A stretch of 64,000 nucleotides of DNA, taken from assembly GCA_945878725.1 (NCBI GenBank), contig CAMCTY010000006.1:40780-104779 (forward strand), in the 5' to 3' direction. A program made the translations under genes and the position numbers. Positions within the stretch are counted from its first letter, which is position 1. Each line of letters begins with the position of its first letter. The notes below the pieces were generated by a model. It worked only from the letters and a program-made list of their open reading frames with translations, had not been told where the DNA came from and made no database searches. This DNA comes from Bifidobacterium breve. Lineage in GTDB: Bacteria; Actinomycetota; Acidimicrobiia; Acidimicrobiales; Acidimicrobilacustridaceae. Below, piece by piece: positions 1 through 10,855 of this stretch.

Positions 1-131
1 GCGTTCACGTACTCCTCGATCAGGTGGTCCCGATCGGTCCAGGTAGCGAAGGCGCAGTAATCGCAACGACGAGAACAAAAAGGAATGTGAACGTAAACAC
101 CAAAATCCGCTGAGCTAACGCCGAGACTCAT
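1..131 (-). CDS. hemW: HemW-like radical SAM protein, N-terminal fragment cut by window edge
   Basis: Only the first 43 codons lie in the window. Translating the minus strand from ATG at 131 gives a start containing VYVHIPFC followed by the radical-SAM triad C-x3-C-x2-C (CSRRCDYC) and an aromatic CAFATW stretch, typical of HemW (formerly HemN-like), a heme chaperone/oxygen-independent coproporphyrinogen oxidase relative that binds a [4Fe-4S] cluster and SAM. The start codon overlaps the rsmE stop by four bases (ATGA), so it is translationally coupled as the last visible gene of the lepA-hrcA-dnaJ-rsmE-hemW run. Because the rest is missing, HemW versus true coproporphyrinogen dehydrogenase is decided only by gene neighbourhood. 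Confidence 0.85.
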   Translation of the reverse strand, partial: MSLGVSSADFGVYVHIPFCSRRCDYCAFATWTDRDHLIEEYVN

Positions 132-847
132 GACTGAGACACTCCGCGTTCAACGATCCCCGCACGCAGTGCGGCCATCAAGGCGGCGCCGGCGATCGCC
201 GCAGTTTCCGCCCGAAGCACCGTCGGTCCCAGACCCACCGATGCAGGAAGTGCCAGGATCTCCCGCTCAGACCAACCGCCTTCGGGACCGATCGCAAGAG
301 ACGTGAGTGCGCTCGAACGTGACGCTCCGCCGGCAGCACCTCCGCGATCAGCACGAATGAATCCCCGCCCGGTGAGCGAATCGAACTCGCAGACTGCTTC
401 CACCACCGGCAAACGAACTCGGCGTGATTGCATACTCGCTTCTCGCGCCACCTTCGCCAGCCGCTCATGATTGCGTGACGCTTTCGAGTCGTCCCACCGA
501 ACAACGGAGCGGTCGGCAATGAACGGAACAATTACGTCAATACCGAGTTCGGTGAGTTTCTGCACGACTAGTTCCGGACGTTCACCCTTCACTAGCGCGA
601 ACGCAACCGCGAGTGACGGATCGGGAGCTGCGTCGAACTTCGTGTCGGTAGCGATTTCAAGTTCGTCGCCGAATCGGCACCATCGCCATGAGCCGGCACC
701 GTCGGTCACGGAGACGAGGTCGCCCGAGCGCACACGGCGAACTTTGGCCAAATGATGTCGGTCTTCCAACGCCAGAGCTGGCGCCTCGATGTCAGCAACA
801 AAAACATGCGGCGCCGAACCGCCCGGCGCCAATGGAAAATCCTGCAT
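128..847 (-). CDS. rsmE: 16S rRNA (uracil-1498-N3)-methyltransferase RsmE
   Basis: 239 aa, normal family length. RsmE methylates N3 of U1498 in helix 44 of 16S rRNA in the assembled 30S subunit, using SAM in a trefoil-knot (SPOUT) fold. Seen: an N-terminal PUA-like part with HHLAKVRR, the central LTELGIDVIVPF followed by RSVVRWD, EASMQSRR about two thirds along, and the knot motifs IGPEGGWSEREI and LRAETAA that form the SAM site. The gene starts 2 bp after the dnaJ stop and its TGA overlaps the hemW start, so it belongs to the hrcA-dnaJ operon and should share heat-shock control. Confidence 0.95.
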   Translation of the reverse strand: MQDFPLAPGGSAPHVFVADIEAPALALEDRHHLAKVRRVRSGDLVSVTDGAGSWRWCRFGDELEIATDTKFDAAPDPSLAVAFALVKGERPELVVQKLTELGIDVIVPFIADRSVVRWDDSKASRNHERLAKVAREASMQSRRVRLPVVEAVCEFDSLTGRGFIRADRGGAAGGASRSSALTSLAIGPEGGWSEREILALPASVGLGPTVLRAETAAIAGAALMAALRAGIVERGVSQS

Positions 848-849
848 CG

Positions 850-2975
<2,126 letters not shown>

Positions 2976-3050
2976 AAGAACCTGCGAATCGATCCTGGAC
3001 TGTCGGAAACCCTTGCGGGACTGGGGCCATGTTACCCGTGAAGGTCCTGA

Positions 3051-3077
3051 TTGGCAGACTGCGGGGGCGAGTGCCAG
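3051..3077 (-). promoter_or_regulatory. Degenerate CIRCE-like operator upstream of hrcA
   Basis: On the minus strand two 9-mers, CTGGCACTC and GTCTGCCAA, are separated by exactly 9 bases. Against the CIRCE consensus TTAGCACTC-N9-GAGTGCTAA I count 13 of 18 matching positions. The site lies between the lepA stop and the hrcA start, where HrcA autoregulation is known in other bacteria. Arm symmetry is imperfect (6 of 9), so confidence is moderate. Confidence 0.55.
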
Positions 3078-3089
3078 ACGGCTTCAAAA

Positions 3090-4874
3090 TCAATCGTCGA
3101 GGCGCAGCGCCGAGACAAAGGCCTCCTGCGGCACTTCGACCCGACCGATGTTCTTCATCCGCTTCTTGCCGGCCTTCTGCTTCTCGAGCAGCTTGTTCTT
3201 TCGGCTGATGTCGCCGCCGTAGCACTTGGCCAGAACGTCCTTGCGCTTCGCCTTCACGGTCTCGCGAGCGATGATCCGACCACCAATGGCCGCCTGAATA
3301 GGCACATCGAAGAGCTGCCGGGGAATCAGTTCCTTCAGCTTCTCGGTCATACGCAACCCGTAGCTGTAGGCCTTGTCCTTATGCACGATCATGCTGAACG
3401 CATCGACCGGAACAGCATTGAGGAGAATATCGACCTTGACGAGCGCCGAGCTTCGGTACCCCGCCGGCTCGTAGTCAAGGCTGGCGTATCCCTGCGTTCG
3501 GCTCTTCATTTGATCGAAGAAGTCGGTGACGACCTCAGCAAGCGGCAACTCGTAGACAAGTTCCATTCGCTCGGGCGAGAGGTATTCGATCTTGATCATT
3601 TCGCCACGACGAGCCTGACAAAGTTCCATGAGCGTGCCGGTGTATGCCGTCGGCGTCAGAATCGTGGCCCGCAGGAACGGTTCTTCCACGAGCGAAACTT
3701 CCGTGGAGGTCGGCAGTTCGCTGGGATTGTCGATCGTGATGATGTCGCCGTTTTCTTTGTGCACGATGTACTGAACTGAAGGCGCGGTGGCGATGAGCGA
3801 CAGATTGAATTCGCGTTCGAGGCGCTCGCGCACGATCTCCATATGGAGAAGGCCGAGGAAACCGCACCGGAATCCGAAGCCAAGTGCGCCCGAACTCTCC
3901 GGCTGGAAGGTGTAACTCGAATCGTTGAGTCGCAGTTTGTCGAGTGCTTCACGGAGCGAGGTGAACTCATCCCCGTCGATTGGATAGAGACCGCAGAACA
4001 CCATCGGCTTCGGCTCGAGATAGCCCTCTAGTGCAGGGGCGGGATGAGCCGGTGTCGTGATCGTCTCGCCTGATCGGGCCTCGCCGACATCCTTGATGCC
4101 GGCAATCAGATAACCCACTTCGCCGGCGCCAAGTGACGCTATGGGCGTGGGATCGGGCCGACGGACGCCGACCTCTTCCGCTCCGTACACGGAACCGGCT
4201 TGGACGAACTTGATTCGCTCTCCTGTGCGCAGCGTGCCGTTCATGATCCGAACCGACGACACGACGCCGCGGTACTGGTCGAAATGGGAATCGAAGATGA
4301 GCCCTTGAAGCGTGGCGTCGGGATCGCCCTCCGGAGCCGGAATTCGTTCGACCACTGCGTCAAGCAATTCAGCGACACCTTCGCCCGTTTTGGCGCTCAC
4401 GCGCAGGATCTCATTGGCCGGAATACCGAGCACCTTTTCGATCTCGGCGGCGTAACGATCTGGCTCCGCGGCGGGAAGATCGATCTTGTTTAGAGCGGCA
4501 ACGATCTCGAGGTTGTTCTCGAGGGCCAGGTAACAGTTGGCGAGGGTCTGGGCCTCAATCCCCTGTGCGGCGTCCACTAAGAGGATCGCGCCTTCGCAGG
4601 CCGCAAGAGACCGGCTGACCTCGTACCCGAAATCGACGTGGCCGGGCGTGTCGATCAGATGGAGGATGTGATCTCGGTAATCGAGGCGGACGCTCTGCAA
4701 TTTGATGGTGATGCCACGTTCCCGCTCAATATCCATGGAATCGAGGTACTGGGCCCGCATGTCCCGGGGATCGACCGCGCCGCACAGCTCGAGCATGCGG
4801 TCCGCCAAGGTGGACTTGCCATGATCGATATGAGCAATAATGCACAGGTTGCGAAAGCGATCGAGCGAAGCCAC
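3090..4874 (-). CDS. lepA: Elongation factor 4 (LepA) back-translocating GTPase
   Basis: 594 aa translational GTPase that binds ribosomes and is linked to back-translocation or late 30S assembly. Seen: G1 AHIDHGKST (residues 14-22), RGITIKLQS switch I, G3 DTPGHVDF, G4 NKID, then domain II, the EF-G-like domains III and V ([26 protein letters not shown]) and the LepA-specific C-terminal domain ending in [19 protein letters not shown], which confirms EF4 rather than EF-G. The start is GTG at 4874, giving the conserved short [17 protein letters not shown] beginning. A TAGGAT box at 4911-4916 (minus strand) gives a possible promoter with a short leader. Confidence 0.97.
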   Translation of the reverse strand: MASLDRFRNLCIIAHIDHGKSTLADRMLELCGAVDPRDMRAQYLDSMDIERERGITIKLQSVRLDYRDHILHLIDTPGHVDFGYEVSRSLAACEGAILLVDAAQGIEAQTLANCYLALENNLEIVAALNKIDLPAAEPDRYAAEIEKVLGIPANEILRVSAKTGEGVAELLDAVVERIPAPEGDPDATLQGLIFDSHFDQYRGVVSSVRIMNGTLRTGERIKFVQAGSVYGAEEVGVRRPDPTPIASLGAGEVGYLIAGIKDVGEARSGETITTPAHPAPALEGYLEPKPMVFCGLYPIDGDEFTSLREALDKLRLNDSSYTFQPESSGALGFGFRCGFLGLLHMEIVRERLEREFNLSLIATAPSVQYIVHKENGDIITIDNPSELPTSTEVSLVEEPFLRATILTPTAYTGTLMELCQARRGEMIKIEYLSPERMELVYELPLAEVVTDFFDQMKSRTQGYASLDYEPAGYRSSALVKVDILLNAVPVDAFSMIVHKDKAYSYGLRMTEKLKELIPRQLFDVPIQAAIGGRIIARETVKAKRKDVLAKCYGGDISRKNKLLEKQKAGKKRMKNIGRVEVPQEAFVSALRLDD

Positions 4875-5056
4875 GACAGGGCAGAATTCCTTGGGTTCGG
4901 GGGTCTGAAGATCCTAGTTGCCCCTCTGCCCGAACCCACACCTGTACCTGCTGCCACTCAGGGGCTATGCTCATCGATCCGTGTGTGATGGCTTTTTGGC
5001 CAATCTGCTCACCCCCCGTTTCATCCACATTCGTTTCACGTCAAAAAGGTGCACCA
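4875..5056. other. Divergent intergenic region lepA / rpsT
   Basis: This 182-bp spacer should hold two back-to-back promoters. Candidate -10 boxes are TAGGAT on the minus strand (4911-4916) for lepA and TATGCT on the plus strand (4966-4971) for rpsT. I see no convincing -35 boxes. The plus-strand reading frame continues upstream of rpsT but has no family similarity there. Confidence 0.45.
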
Positions 5057-5332
5057 GTGGCCAACATCAAGAGCCAAATCAAGCGCAATCGCCAGAACGA
5101 GCGTCTTCGTCTCGCCAACAAGGCCGTGCGTTCCGAGATGAAGACCCGCACCAAGCGCGCCCTCGGATCCGCTGAAGAAGGCGGCGAGAACACCGCTGAA
5201 CTCACCCGCCTTGCCATCAAGCGCATCGACCGTGCCGCAAGCGCCGGAATCATTCACAAGAACCAGGCCGCTCGCCGCAAGAGCCGCCTGATGAAGCGTG
5301 TCGCTGCCGCATCGGCCGCCGCTGCCAACTGA
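5057..5332 (+). CDS. rpsT: 30S ribosomal protein bS20
   Basis: 91 aa, normal length for bS20, which binds 16S rRNA at the base of the body of the 30S subunit. The open frame extends upstream, but homology begins at GTG 5057 (MANIKSQIKRN), preceded by an A-rich AAAAAGG ribosome binding site about 7 bases away, so I choose this start. The protein is a Lys/Arg-rich helical bundle: IKRNRQNERLRLANKAVRS, then AIKRIDRAASAGIIHKNQAARRKSRLMKR, and an Ala-rich end. It stands alone, divergent from lepA, and is followed by a strong hairpin terminator. Confidence 0.95.
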   Translation: MANIKSQIKRNRQNERLRLANKAVRSEMKTRTKRALGSAEEGGENTAELTRLAIKRIDRAASAGIIHKNQAARRKSRLMKRVAAASAAAAN

Positions 5333-5378
5333 TCCTTGGCGCATGTGCGCCTAGTGAGTACGTCCACAATCTGACAAG

Positions 5379-5410
5379 AGCCGGAGCGAAAGCTCCGGTT
5401 CTTTTCGTTT
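5379..5410 (+). terminator. Rho-independent terminator after rpsT
   Basis: A 7-bp GC-rich stem (CCGGAGC 5381-5387 with GCTCCGG 5392-5398) closes a GAAA tetraloop and is followed by a T-rich tail (TTCTTTTCGTTT). It lies 46 bp past the rpsT stop and just before the convergent holA stop, so it may work for both. Confidence 0.85.
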
Positions 5411-5422
5411 CCGGGGAAGGCG

Positions 5423-6481
5423 TCAGCGCCGGCCCGTACGAGCAGCGCGATTGCGCCCGGCAAGTCGGGCGACGAGGACCTCAACCACTAACTCCGCGGG
5501 CCAGGCTTTCGTTCCGTGGAGGTCGAGATCGGCTTCGGCAAGTAACGAGGCGAACTCGGCCAAACGCTCGGAGCCGAGACGCTGCGCTCCCGCGAGCGCC
5601 TTCTTGGCCGGAAACGTGCTGCCCTTAATGCCTAAGGCTTCAGCCGCCGCCTTCTCGCCGCGGATATCGGGATCGTCGAGACGCACCATTCTCAGATAGT
5701 GGTTGGTCAGCACAGCCATGACTTGAAGCGGATGACGAGCGCCTCCGCCGAGCATGCGTGACAACAGGTCGAGCGATCGGGTCACATCGCCTTCATCGAT
5801 GGCGTCGGTGAGGTCCCATGGGGCCACATCGCCAGCCTCACCCAGATAGGGCTCAATGTCGGCCGATGAGACTTTGGTGCCGGGACCGAACGTGCCTTCG
5901 AGTGTCGCGAGTAGCCCTGGCAGCCTCCCAACATCGCTGCCGATCCGATCGGCGAGCATCCGACGAGACCCGACATCGAATGACAGCGAACTATTGGCGA
6001 GGTGCTCGTCGATCCACGCGGTCTGAGCCTTTCCCGACCCGGGCGACGTGTCGTGAACAATGCCACCCGATCCCGCGATTGCATCGAGAAGGCTCTTGGG
6101 GACGGCGGCTCCACGCGTGCCCCGGTTCGGCCGGGGATCCTTCTCCCACACGAGCACTAGTGACGTCGACGGCAATGGGTTCTCGAGATAGGCCACCAGC
6201 GCGGCAACCGAGTCTTTCGTTGAGAACACGCCGCAATGACGAGCGACGACCACGCGTCGCTCGGTGAGGAACGGGGACGTCTGTGACGCGTCAACAACTG
6301 AAGCGATGGAGGGGTCAGCGTTTTCGATTCCGACGTAGGTATCGATCGTGAGTTCTTCGACCATGAGCGAGCGATCACCAGTGCCAACGAGTTCACGAAC
6401 AAGAGCTATGACACCGTCGTTGAGGAGGACCTCGTCGCCTCCCTTCACCAAGATGACCGGAGCAGCGAGGTCGATGCTCAT
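5423..6481 (-). CDS. holA: DNA polymerase III delta subunit HolA
   Basis: 352 aa, usual size for the clamp-loader delta subunit, which opens the beta clamp during replication. Seen: N-terminal PVILVKGGDEVLLND in the place of the usual V.LI.G.D..L; a mid-region with TSLVLVWEKD and PKSLLDAI; a C-terminal helical collar (DEGDVTRSLDLLSRMLGGGARHPLQVMAVL). As expected for delta, no Walker motif is present. ATG at 6481 overlaps the TGA of the folP-like gene by four bases, so the two are coupled. In actinobacteria holA usually lies beside rpsT and comEC/comEA, as here. Confidence 0.88.
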   Translation of the reverse strand: MSIDLAAPVILVKGGDEVLLNDGVIALVRELVGTGDRSLMVEELTIDTYVGIENADPSIASVVDASQTSPFLTERRVVVARHCGVFSTKDSVAALVAYLENPLPSTSLVLVWEKDPRPNRGTRGAAVPKSLLDAIAGSGGIVHDTSPGSGKAQTAWIDEHLANSSLSFDVGSRRMLADRIGSDVGRLPGLLATLEGTFGPGTKVSSADIEPYLGEAGDVAPWDLTDAIDEGDVTRSLDLLSRMLGGGARHPLQVMAVLTNHYLRMVRLDDPDIRGEKAAAEALGIKGSTFPAKKALAGAQRLGSERLAEFASLLAEADLDLHGTKAWPAELVVEVLVARLAGRNRAARTGRR

Positions 6482-7308
6482 GTTTCCGCCAATATCGAAG
6501 CCATCATGTCGGCGACCCGTCGCCCGTTGCGGACGTCATGGGAGCGAAGGATCCGACAGCCGAGAGCAATACCGAGAGAGTGGGCCGCCATGGTGCCGTC
6601 ACCGGCCGACCCACGCTCGACGTCGAGCAAGGTCCACAGGAATCGCTTGTTCGATGCCGAGAGGAAAACTGGGAAACCGAGTTTCGTGAGTGCGTCGGAA
6701 GATCGAAGCAGGATCAGCGATTGCGGTTCGGACTTTCCGAGGTCCAAGCCAGCGTCCACCATGATCCGCTCGCGCGGGATGCCAGCAGCAATTGCCCGCC
6801 CGGCGCGCTCGGTTAGGTACTCGCAGACCGAGAGAACAACATCGTCATATTGCGGATCGGGATCGGGAACGCGCGGCGCCAACCGAATGTGGGTGGCGAC
6901 CACCGACGCGCCGGCCGCAGCGCAGACATCGAGGTAATCGGGATCAGCGAACCCGCTGATGTCATTGCCGACAACTGCGCCCGCCTCGAAACAGGCCTTA
7001 GCCACAGAAGCCCGCCAGGTATCGACCGACAAAGGGAGATCGAATCGGGCCCGCAGCGCTTCGACGGCAGGAACAACACGGTCGAGTTCCTCTGCTTCGG
7101 TGACCTCATCGCCGGGCCCCGCCTTTACGCCACCGACGTCGAGGAAGTCGGCGCCATCGGCGACTAGTTGCTCGGCTTTCCGAAGGAAATCGTCGAACTC
7201 GTAATAGGCGCCTTGGTCGTAGAACGAGTCAGGTGTGCGATTGAGAATTCCCATGACCACAGCGCGGTGTGTGATGTCGAAACGCGTCGCACCAAGATCA
7301 AGATTCAC
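6478..7308 (-). CDS. FolP2-type dihydropteroate synthase homologue
   Basis: 276 aa TIM-barrel protein of the dihydropteroate synthase (DHPS) family. The first conserved block is intact (MGILNRTPDSFYDQGA), but the second, normally D-I-G-G-E-S-T-R-P-G, reads DVGGVKAGPG, and the usual M-H-M..G block is ATHIRLAPR. This is the signature I remember of mycobacterial FolP2 (Rv1207), a paralogue reported not to replace the true DHPS FolP1. So pterin/pABA condensation is doubtful; a different pterin-like substrate is possible. The start is GTG 7308 with TAGGGT 7 bases upstream (leaderless type). It is coupled to holA downstream. Confidence 0.8.
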   Translation of the reverse strand: MNLDLGATRFDITHRAVVMGILNRTPDSFYDQGAYYEFDDFLRKAEQLVADGADFLDVGGVKAGPGDEVTEAEELDRVVPAVEALRARFDLPLSVDTWRASVAKACFEAGAVVGNDISGFADPDYLDVCAAAGASVVATHIRLAPRVPDPDPQYDDVVLSVCEYLTERAGRAIAAGIPRERIMVDAGLDLGKSEPQSLILLRSSDALTKLGFPVFLSASNKRFLWTLLDVERGSAGDGTMAAHSLGIALGCRILRSHDVRNGRRVADMMASILAET

Positions 7309-7315
7309 GAGTCCG

Positions 7316-7321
7316 ACCCTA
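7316..7321 (-). promoter_or_regulatory. -10 box for the folP2-like gene (leaderless type)
   Basis: TAGGGT on the minus strand ends 7 bases before the GTG start, so transcription would begin at or beside the start codon. Confidence 0.5.
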
Positions 7322-7336
7322 TCGTTTGCGGGTCGC

Positions 7337-9190
7337 CTACCCCGGAGTGGGCATCAGTTCGATCGACGGTTCGAGGGATGAATTCGATCGAGTCAGGGTG
7401 ATCCGCAGCGAGCCTCCGACAACAGGACCTTCGGGCAGTGGCGACAGAGATTCCAATCGGCTGGACGTCGGCGCCCACACGCTCTCTATCTCAACTCTGG
7501 AGCGGATCTCTCTGACCACGCGATCGGCGGCCGGAGCCACAGAGCGCACAATGACGAGATCAACATGGTCGATCCCCATGGAGCGGAGTTTCGTCAGAAG
7601 TGGACCAGTCTGAGACGATCCCGAGACAACGAGCACGTTGGCGGGATTCGATCCGGAGCCGCGCCACAACGTGGCCCCACCAATCTGATGTTCACCGGGG
7701 ACCACCGTCGCTGGCCGGGAGATCGACAGCAGGACAAACGCTGCAACTGAAATCGTGAGTGCGGCCATCATCCAACGCGTGACAACAATGCGGCGGGCCA
7801 CTGCGATCACGATGACACCCACTCCGATTAGTGCACCACCCACAAAACCCACCGACGCCGCAGGGACACTCGCGCCAATCCTGCTGACGGTCATCACCCA
7901 CCAGAGTCCGAGACGCGTCGGAAAGTGCACGACCGAAGCGATCTCCGGCCCGACCAGCCCTGCAATGACGCCACCAGTGCAGCCCCACATCATCACGAGG
8001 GCAGCGGCTGGTTCCGCCAGGACATTCGCCGGGAGAGACACCAACGGCATCGGGCCGAACATGGGGATGAGCAACGGAGCGACGGCCACCTGTGCCGAGA
8101 TCGTGACAGCAAGGGACATCGCGAGGTATCTCGGCAACGGAAGCCACGCGGCGATCTTCCGGGAAAGAAGCACGATTCCCGCAGTGGCGGCAACCGAAAG
8201 ACGAAAACCCACGGAGTGAACGAGAAGCGGATCAATGACAAGAAGTCCGATCACAGCAATGCCGAGAACACGAAGTCCGGATGTTGGCCTGCCGACCGTG
8301 GCGAAGACAACCGCAACGCACACCATTGCTGACGCCCGAAGAATCGATGGTTCGAAACGTGTCATCGCTGCGAACAGGACAACGGCACTCGTCGTAACAA
8401 GGAAGCGCATACGAAGGCCCAACCGCGACAGCAGTGGGCTCAGGACGATCATGACGAACGCCAGATTTTGCCCGCTGACAACTAAAAGATGCGACAAGCC
8501 TGAAGCCTTGAAATCATCCTTCACCACCTCCGATGCACCGCGGTCATCCCCGAGAACGAATCCGCCGAAGAGGGCCCGTTGATCTCCTGGGAACGAGTCG
8601 GCTCCCCGCAGAACAGTCGACCGGACAGCATTCACAAAACGAGCGACCACTCCCCCGTCGTTCCATGAGCTGATCTGATCGGCAATCAGTCGTCCTCGAA
8701 CATGTTTCGAAGGGTCACGAAATTTCGAGGTGACATCGTCGAATCGGCCGCTCATCGTGATCCGCTGTCCGGCTTGTCGTTGCCGAAGCATCGCTCCGGT
8801 CCGGCCCGATGCGTGTAGTTCGAAATATCCCTCCGATGTGCGCACTCTGGCTCGCCATGATCCGAACGACGACGTCGGGTCCGACATCAGCGTTGCATTT
8901 CCCTCGAACGAGACGTGGTCGACTGGGACTAGTCCGGCCCAACCGGATGCTGCGCCCATCGATGTCACCAGGGTGATGAGAACCGCTGCGCTCAGGATTG
9001 TTCGACGCAACATCACAATGAGCGCGGCAGCGACGACGACCATTAATGGAACAGGGAACGCAAGAACCGAACCAAGAACTGCAGCAGCTACAGCGAAAAG
9101 TGTGCGCCACTCCGATCCAGAGACAATCCGCGACATCAGACTCGCCGGCAGGGGCGAGCCACTAGTGGACAATGTTTCGCCGAACGTCAT
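7337..9190 (-). CDS. comEC: ComEC/Rec2 DNA-uptake channel protein with degenerate C-terminal domain
   Basis: 617 aa integral membrane protein; ComEC carries single-stranded DNA across the inner membrane during natural transformation. Seen: N-terminal hydrophobic helices, an OB-like DUF4131 region (residues about 85-170), then the competence core with SGLSHLLVVSGQNLAFV and many membrane helices to about residue 480. The remaining C-terminal part has the outline of the metallo-beta-lactamase domain (VVSGSSQTGPLL, then GIDHVDLVIV) but RSVAPAAD stands where HxHxDH is expected, so the metal site is lost and the domain is shortened. ATG overlaps the comEA stop by 4 bases. Channel function likely; nuclease activity of its own unlikely. 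Confidence 0.88.
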   Translation of the reverse strand: MTFGETLSTSGSPLPASLMSRIVSGSEWRTLFAVAAAVLGSVLAFPVPLMVVVAAALIVMLRRTILSAAVLITLVTSMGAASGWAGLVPVDHVSFEGNATLMSDPTSSFGSWRARVRTSEGYFELHASGRTGAMLRQRQAGQRITMSGRFDDVTSKFRDPSKHVRGRLIADQISSWNDGGVVARFVNAVRSTVLRGADSFPGDQRALFGGFVLGDDRGASEVVKDDFKASGLSHLLVVSGQNLAFVMIVLSPLLSRLGLRMRFLVTTSAVVLFAAMTRFEPSILRASAMVCVAVVFATVGRPTSGLRVLGIAVIGLLVIDPLLVHSVGFRLSVAATAGIVLLSRKIAAWLPLPRYLAMSLAVTISAQVAVAPLLIPMFGPMPLVSLPANVLAEPAAALVMMWGCTGGVIAGLVGPEIASVVHFPTRLGLWWVMTVSRIGASVPAASVGFVGGALIGVGVIVIAVARRIVVTRWMMAALTISVAAFVLLSISRPATVVPGEHQIGGATLWRGSGSNPANVLVVSGSSQTGPLLTKLRSMGIDHVDLVIVRSVAPAADRVVREIRSRVEIESVWAPTSSRLESLSPLPEGPVVGGSLRITLTRSNSSLEPSIELMPTPG

Positions 9191-9939
9191 CCGACCGTGA
9201 CGAGATCGCGCAAGCCCTCGAGTTTCGCGGTGCCGATTCCACGCACGTCCAGTAGGTCGTCGACCGAGGCAAAGAGGCCGACCTTCTCGCGGTGACTCAC
9301 AATTGCTGCTGCCGTTGTCGGTCCGACGCCAGGAAGCCCATCAAGTTCGTCCTCGGTTGCCGTATTGAGGTTGACGGGGCCGCCCTTGTCGATCAGCCCA
9401 CCAACTCCCGGTTGCACACCCGTCCCTCCGGTCAACTGACCGGGTACCGGCGCTCCGATGAATGGGATGAAAACGCGTTCCGAGTCTGCGACCAACGCCG
9501 CAAGGTTCACCCGATTGAGATCGGCGCCATCGGCCACTCCCCCGGCCGTCTCCAGCACGTCGGCTACCCGCGCGCCTTTGGCCAAGCGATAGAGCCCCGG
9601 GGCACGTACCGCACCTGCGGCGTGAACAACGATTGATTCGACCGTGGTTTGCGGCGATGCCGCAGCATCAGACGTTGGTGGCGAAGTGAACAACGGAGCC
9701 GAGGCAGGATCAGGCTCTGAAGCGCATGAGCGCAGCCCAACGGCTGCACCTACCAAGACGAGTACGACGATTCCTACACTGATCGAAATGGTCCGAAGCC
9801 GTTCGGCCGAAACACCGTTGATCGCAATTCGATTGGCGAGCCCGGCCGCGAAATCGGCCGTTGTACGTGAAGACAACTCGCCTAACCGCTCACGGAATCG
9901 GATCGGGTCGGCCCGACTGACATTGCGTTCCTGATCCAC
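9187..9939 (-). CDS. comEA: ComEA-type helix-hairpin-helix DNA receptor
   Basis: 250 aa membrane-anchored DNA-binding protein for transformation. Seen: cytoplasmic N-terminus (about 1-45), one membrane helix (ISISVGIVVLVLVGAAVGL, about 47-65), a low-complexity linker, an SLBB domain (SIVVHAAGAVRAPGLYRL, about 100-160), and two C-terminal helix-hairpin-helix motifs (NLNTATEDELDGLPGVG and DLLDVRGIGTAKLEGL) that bind double-stranded DNA. This SLBB-plus-HhH layout is standard for Gram-positive ComEA. Start GTG 9939 has a good ribosome site GAGGAG (947-952 on the complementary strand) 7 bases away. It is the first gene of comEA-comEC. Confidence 0.93.
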   Translation of the reverse strand: MDQERNVSRADPIRFRERLGELSSRTTADFAAGLANRIAINGVSAERLRTISISVGIVVLVLVGAAVGLRSCASEPDPASAPLFTSPPTSDAAASPQTTVESIVVHAAGAVRAPGLYRLAKGARVADVLETAGGVADGADLNRVNLAALVADSERVFIPFIGAPVPGQLTGGTGVQPGVGGLIDKGGPVNLNTATEDELDGLPGVGPTTAAAIVSHREKVGLFASVDDLLDVRGIGTAKLEGLRDLVTVG

Positions 9940-10057
9940 CGATCTGCTCCTCGGACGCGACCCGAAGGTCGATTGCGTTGGGGAGAAGATGGCCAGACAC
10001 GTCGGGCCCTGACGAAACTAGGTCGTGTTCAGGCCCGATGGATGGGCCGGATGAACC
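9940..10057. other. Spacer between comEA start and thioredoxin stop
   Basis: 118 bp carrying the comEA ribosome binding site (9947-9952). I see no clear hairpin terminator or other gene. Confidence 0.4.
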
Positions 10058-10768
10058 TCAGAACAAACGCGTGGTGAGTTTCCGGCGGAAGACCGAGGTT
10101 CGAGGATCATCCGGGCCCAGCAATTCGAGCAGGTCGATGAACTGCTGCCGGGCCGCGTCGTCGTCCTTCACGATCTCAAGTAGTTCGGTCAGTTTTGCTT
10201 CGACCTCTTCGTCACTCGTGAACAGTCCGCCGCTCCGAACCAGAGCCGCGACCCGGCGCGTATCCGGGGTTTCGGGAATCCGGGTAAGAAGCTCAAGCGC
10301 TTCGGTTCCCCGCTCCTCACCGGCAAGAAGCTCAGCAAGATCGATGATCGCGCCTTCGTTGTCAGGTTCGAGTTCGAGGGCCGCTCGCAACGATGCCTCG
10401 TCGCCGAGTTCGCGGAGTCGTTCGATCTCCGTCGGTTCTGTTGAACCGCGCAGCGCAGTGACGAACTCGCGCACCTGTGCCTCGGGCTGCGCCCCAACAA
10501 ACGTGGATACAACCTTCCCCTGATCGAGAGCGAAGACTGCAGGGATGCTCTGTACTTTGAACGCACTCGCGATCGCGGGGTTCTCATCGATATTGACTTT
10601 GACGAGCACGACCTCGCCAGCCGTTTCATCAATCACCGACTCGAGAATCGGACCAAGAGAAGTGCACGGGCCGCACCACGGTGCCCAGAGATCAACGACG
10701 ACAGGGGTCGTCATCGACCTCTCGAGAACGTCGGCTTCGAATGTTTCGTCTGTTACGTCGATACTCAC
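10058..10768 (-). CDS. Thioredoxin-TPR protein (CnoX/YbbN-like co-chaperedoxin)
   Basis: 236 aa. Residues about 1-110 form a thioredoxin domain with the redox pair in WAPWCGPC, cis-Pro in SIPAVF, and VKVNIDENPAIASAFKVQ. The rest is helical with TPR-like repeats (ELGDEASLRAALELEPDNEGAIIDLAELL). This layout matches YbbN/CnoX, which links redox protection with chaperone hand-over. The frame is open upstream to 11062 but overlaps the divergent kinase gene; I choose GTG 10768 because homology begins with SIDVTDETFEADVLERS and TATCCT lies exactly 7 bases upstream, a leaderless-type start. ATG 10789 is the alternative. Confidence 0.85.
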   Translation of the reverse strand: MSIDVTDETFEADVLERSMTTPVVVDLWAPWCGPCTSLGPILESVIDETAGEVVLVKVNIDENPAIASAFKVQSIPAVFALDQGKVVSTFVGAQPEAQVREFVTALRGSTEPTEIERLRELGDEASLRAALELEPDNEGAIIDLAELLAGEERGTEALELLTRIPETPDTRRVAALVRSGGLFTSDEEVEAKLTELLEIVKDDDAARQQFIDLLELLGPDDPRTSVFRRKLTTRLF

Positions 10769-10775
10769 GAGGGCA

Positions 10776-10781
10776 AGGATA
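10776..10781 (-). promoter_or_regulatory. -10 box for thioredoxin-TPR gene (leaderless type)
   Basis: TATCCT on the minus strand with 7 bases to the GTG start at 10768. It supports that start over the upstream ATG at 10789. Confidence 0.5.
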
Positions 10782-10855
10782 CGGGGCATTGCCGACCGAT
10801 GCGCCCACGCGGCGACACAGGTAACGTCATGGCGGTCGCTGGGCAAGGAGAAGCC

